Shown: one piece after another, positions 63,421-64,000 of the stretch
Layout of the letters: each line of letters opens with the position of its first letter
How positions within the stretch are numbered: the stretch's first letter is position 1
Assembly (NCBI RefSeq): GCF_000163055.2
Contig: NC_022111.1
Location: 868,001-932,000, forward strand
Direction of reading: 5' to 3'
Length of the DNA stretch: 64,000 bases
Source: Prevotella sp. oral taxon 299 str. F0039
GTDB taxonomy: Bacteria > Bacteroidota > Bacteroidia > Bacteroidales > Bacteroidaceae
Position numbers and translations under genes: made by a program
The notes under the pieces: generated by a model
Told to the model about the DNA's origin: nothing
The model's input: the letters and a program-made list of their open reading frames with translations, nothing else
Databases searched by the model: none

Positions 63421-64000
63421 TTATAGAATAATTAAAAATGCTGTAACGAGTCCTATTCCGAACCCAGTTAATACTTGTGAGAGTGAATGTTGTAACAAAA
63501 TCATACGACTTGAACCTACTATTCCTGCTACAAAGAAAACCAAACACAACCAGAGAGTTGGATTAAAATTGAACAAAAAGGCAAAAGCCATCAGTGCACC
63601 AAGCACACCTCCGATGGCAGCTGTATGGGTTGAGACCTTCCACCACACATTTATTAGAGCACAGATCACCTGAATTAAGAGTGCTGCAATTAGTATTCTA
63701 CCCACAAAACTCGCAACATTATAACGACTTAGCAAGTAAAAACACGTAAAATAGCATATAATTGAGATGATGTAAGGAAACATTCTTCGGTCTCGAAGAC
63801 CTAATTCTAAAAGCGACCAACCTTGATATCGTCTATAAAAATGAATAAGTAGAGTTGGGAGAAGTATTGTAAAAATATACACAACACCAAGAATCGAAAG
63901 TCGATAGGCTAACGACATTTGGTTTAAGTAGGTTAAAAAGAATAGTATCATCATACCAAAGAGGGGTAAATAGAATGGTGTAAAGACCATACTTACTATT
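63421..64000 (-). CDS. PAP2-like membrane protein (5' end outside window)
   Basis: At least 193 codons, since the frame stays open through the window edge (upstream codons read I-V-S before the Met at 63990); probable true start is further right. Hydrophobic polytopic protein. A PAP2-like core is visible: STHTAAIGG (like PSGH) and SRMILLQHSLSQVL, which has R-x5-H but Gln in place of the usual Asp. Length and hydrophobicity fit a small PAP2-family protein that may be catalytically weak. Located just before purE. Confidence 0.65.
   Translation of the reverse strand, partial: IVSMVFTPFYLPLFGMMILFFLTYLNQMSLAYRLSILGVVYIFTILLPTLLIHFYRRYQGWSLLELGLRDRRMFPYIISIICYFTCFYLLSRYNVASFVGRILIAALLIQVICALINVWWKVSTHTAAIGGVLGALMAFAFLFNFNPTLWLCLVFFVAGIVGSSRMILLQHSLSQVLTGFGIGLVTAFLIIL

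Noticed and set aside
1..64000. tRNA, rRNA, CRISPR, phage, transposase or plasmid functions
   Set aside because: I found no cloverleaf, spacer array, integrase, transposase or terminal repeats; the gene content and base composition look like continuous core chromosome.

Overview
The window is chromosomal DNA from an AT-rich member of the Bacteroidales, most likely Prevotella or a close relative. Evidence: an aerotolerance (Bat) gene cluster, an anaerobic ferredoxin-linked 2-oxoacid oxidoreductase (Kor/Vor) cluster, the long insert-containing form of IspG, a long IleRS, SPFH plus NfeD, GSCFA and DUF2027/Smr genes, and repeated promoter signatures of the Bacteroidetes type (TTTG, then 19-20 bp, then TAnnTTTG). 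Shine-Dalgarno sequences are not conspicuous. I see no rRNA, tRNA, CRISPR, phage or insertion sequence; this is mostly core chromosome.

Layout. (1) 1-2861: 5' part of ileS (minus), cut by the window edge. (2) 16.7 kb down to 3.2 kb, all minus: moxR, DUF58, a BatD-like membrane protein, batA, batB, batC, a batD-batE fusion, PAP2 phosphatase, queA, DUF2027/Smr protein, nadE. Gaps are short, so this may be one very long transcription unit. (3) 22.45 to 17.4 kb, minus: ffh, folD, a 60-residue TPR protein, ferredoxin, korA, korB, korC, tightly packed. (4) 24.3-22.8 kb: NfeD and SPFH genes. (5) 24.3-27.1 kb: an isolated GH20 hexosaminidase between two large non-coding stretches, one of which holds a candidate orphan small RNA. 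(6) 27.1-31.5 kb minus: prs, a TlpA lipoprotein, a ThiE-fold protein, and a helix-hairpin-helix outer-membrane protein. (7) 31.7-35.4 kb plus: two lipoproteins, rsmG, MBL hydrolase, ruvC, a secreted protein. (8) 39.75-35.4 kb minus: MORN-repeat protein, glgB, membrane protein. (9) kdsB (plus) converging on tilS and rlmI (minus). (10) 43.7-47 kb plus: TIGR02757 protein, yihA, ABC-F ATPase. (11) lepA and a Crp/Fnr regulator (minus), lipoprotein and relA (plus), tetR (minus) divergent from malic enzyme (plus), ispE (plus). (12) 64-55.8 kb minus: PAP2-like membrane protein (cut by the edge), purE, ispG, aldo/keto reductase, a PAP2-barrel fusion, GSCFA protein, and a secreted protein with a sorting-signal-like tail.

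The most notable observations are: the IleRS active-site motif is GIHH rather than HIGH (a swap known from mupirocin hyper-resistant IleRS2); a promoter-to-terminator unit of about 90 nt with no gene in it (24591-24715); four palindrome-cored direct repeats with an exact 22-nt period (43562-43649); a perfect 13-bp palindrome at the predicted start of the malic enzyme transcript, next to a divergent tetR; and a RelA-type protein that has lost the HD hydrolase residues. No wholly new multi-gene system was recognised; the least understood genes are the HhH-barrel protein, the MORN protein in front of glgB, and the small secreted proteins.
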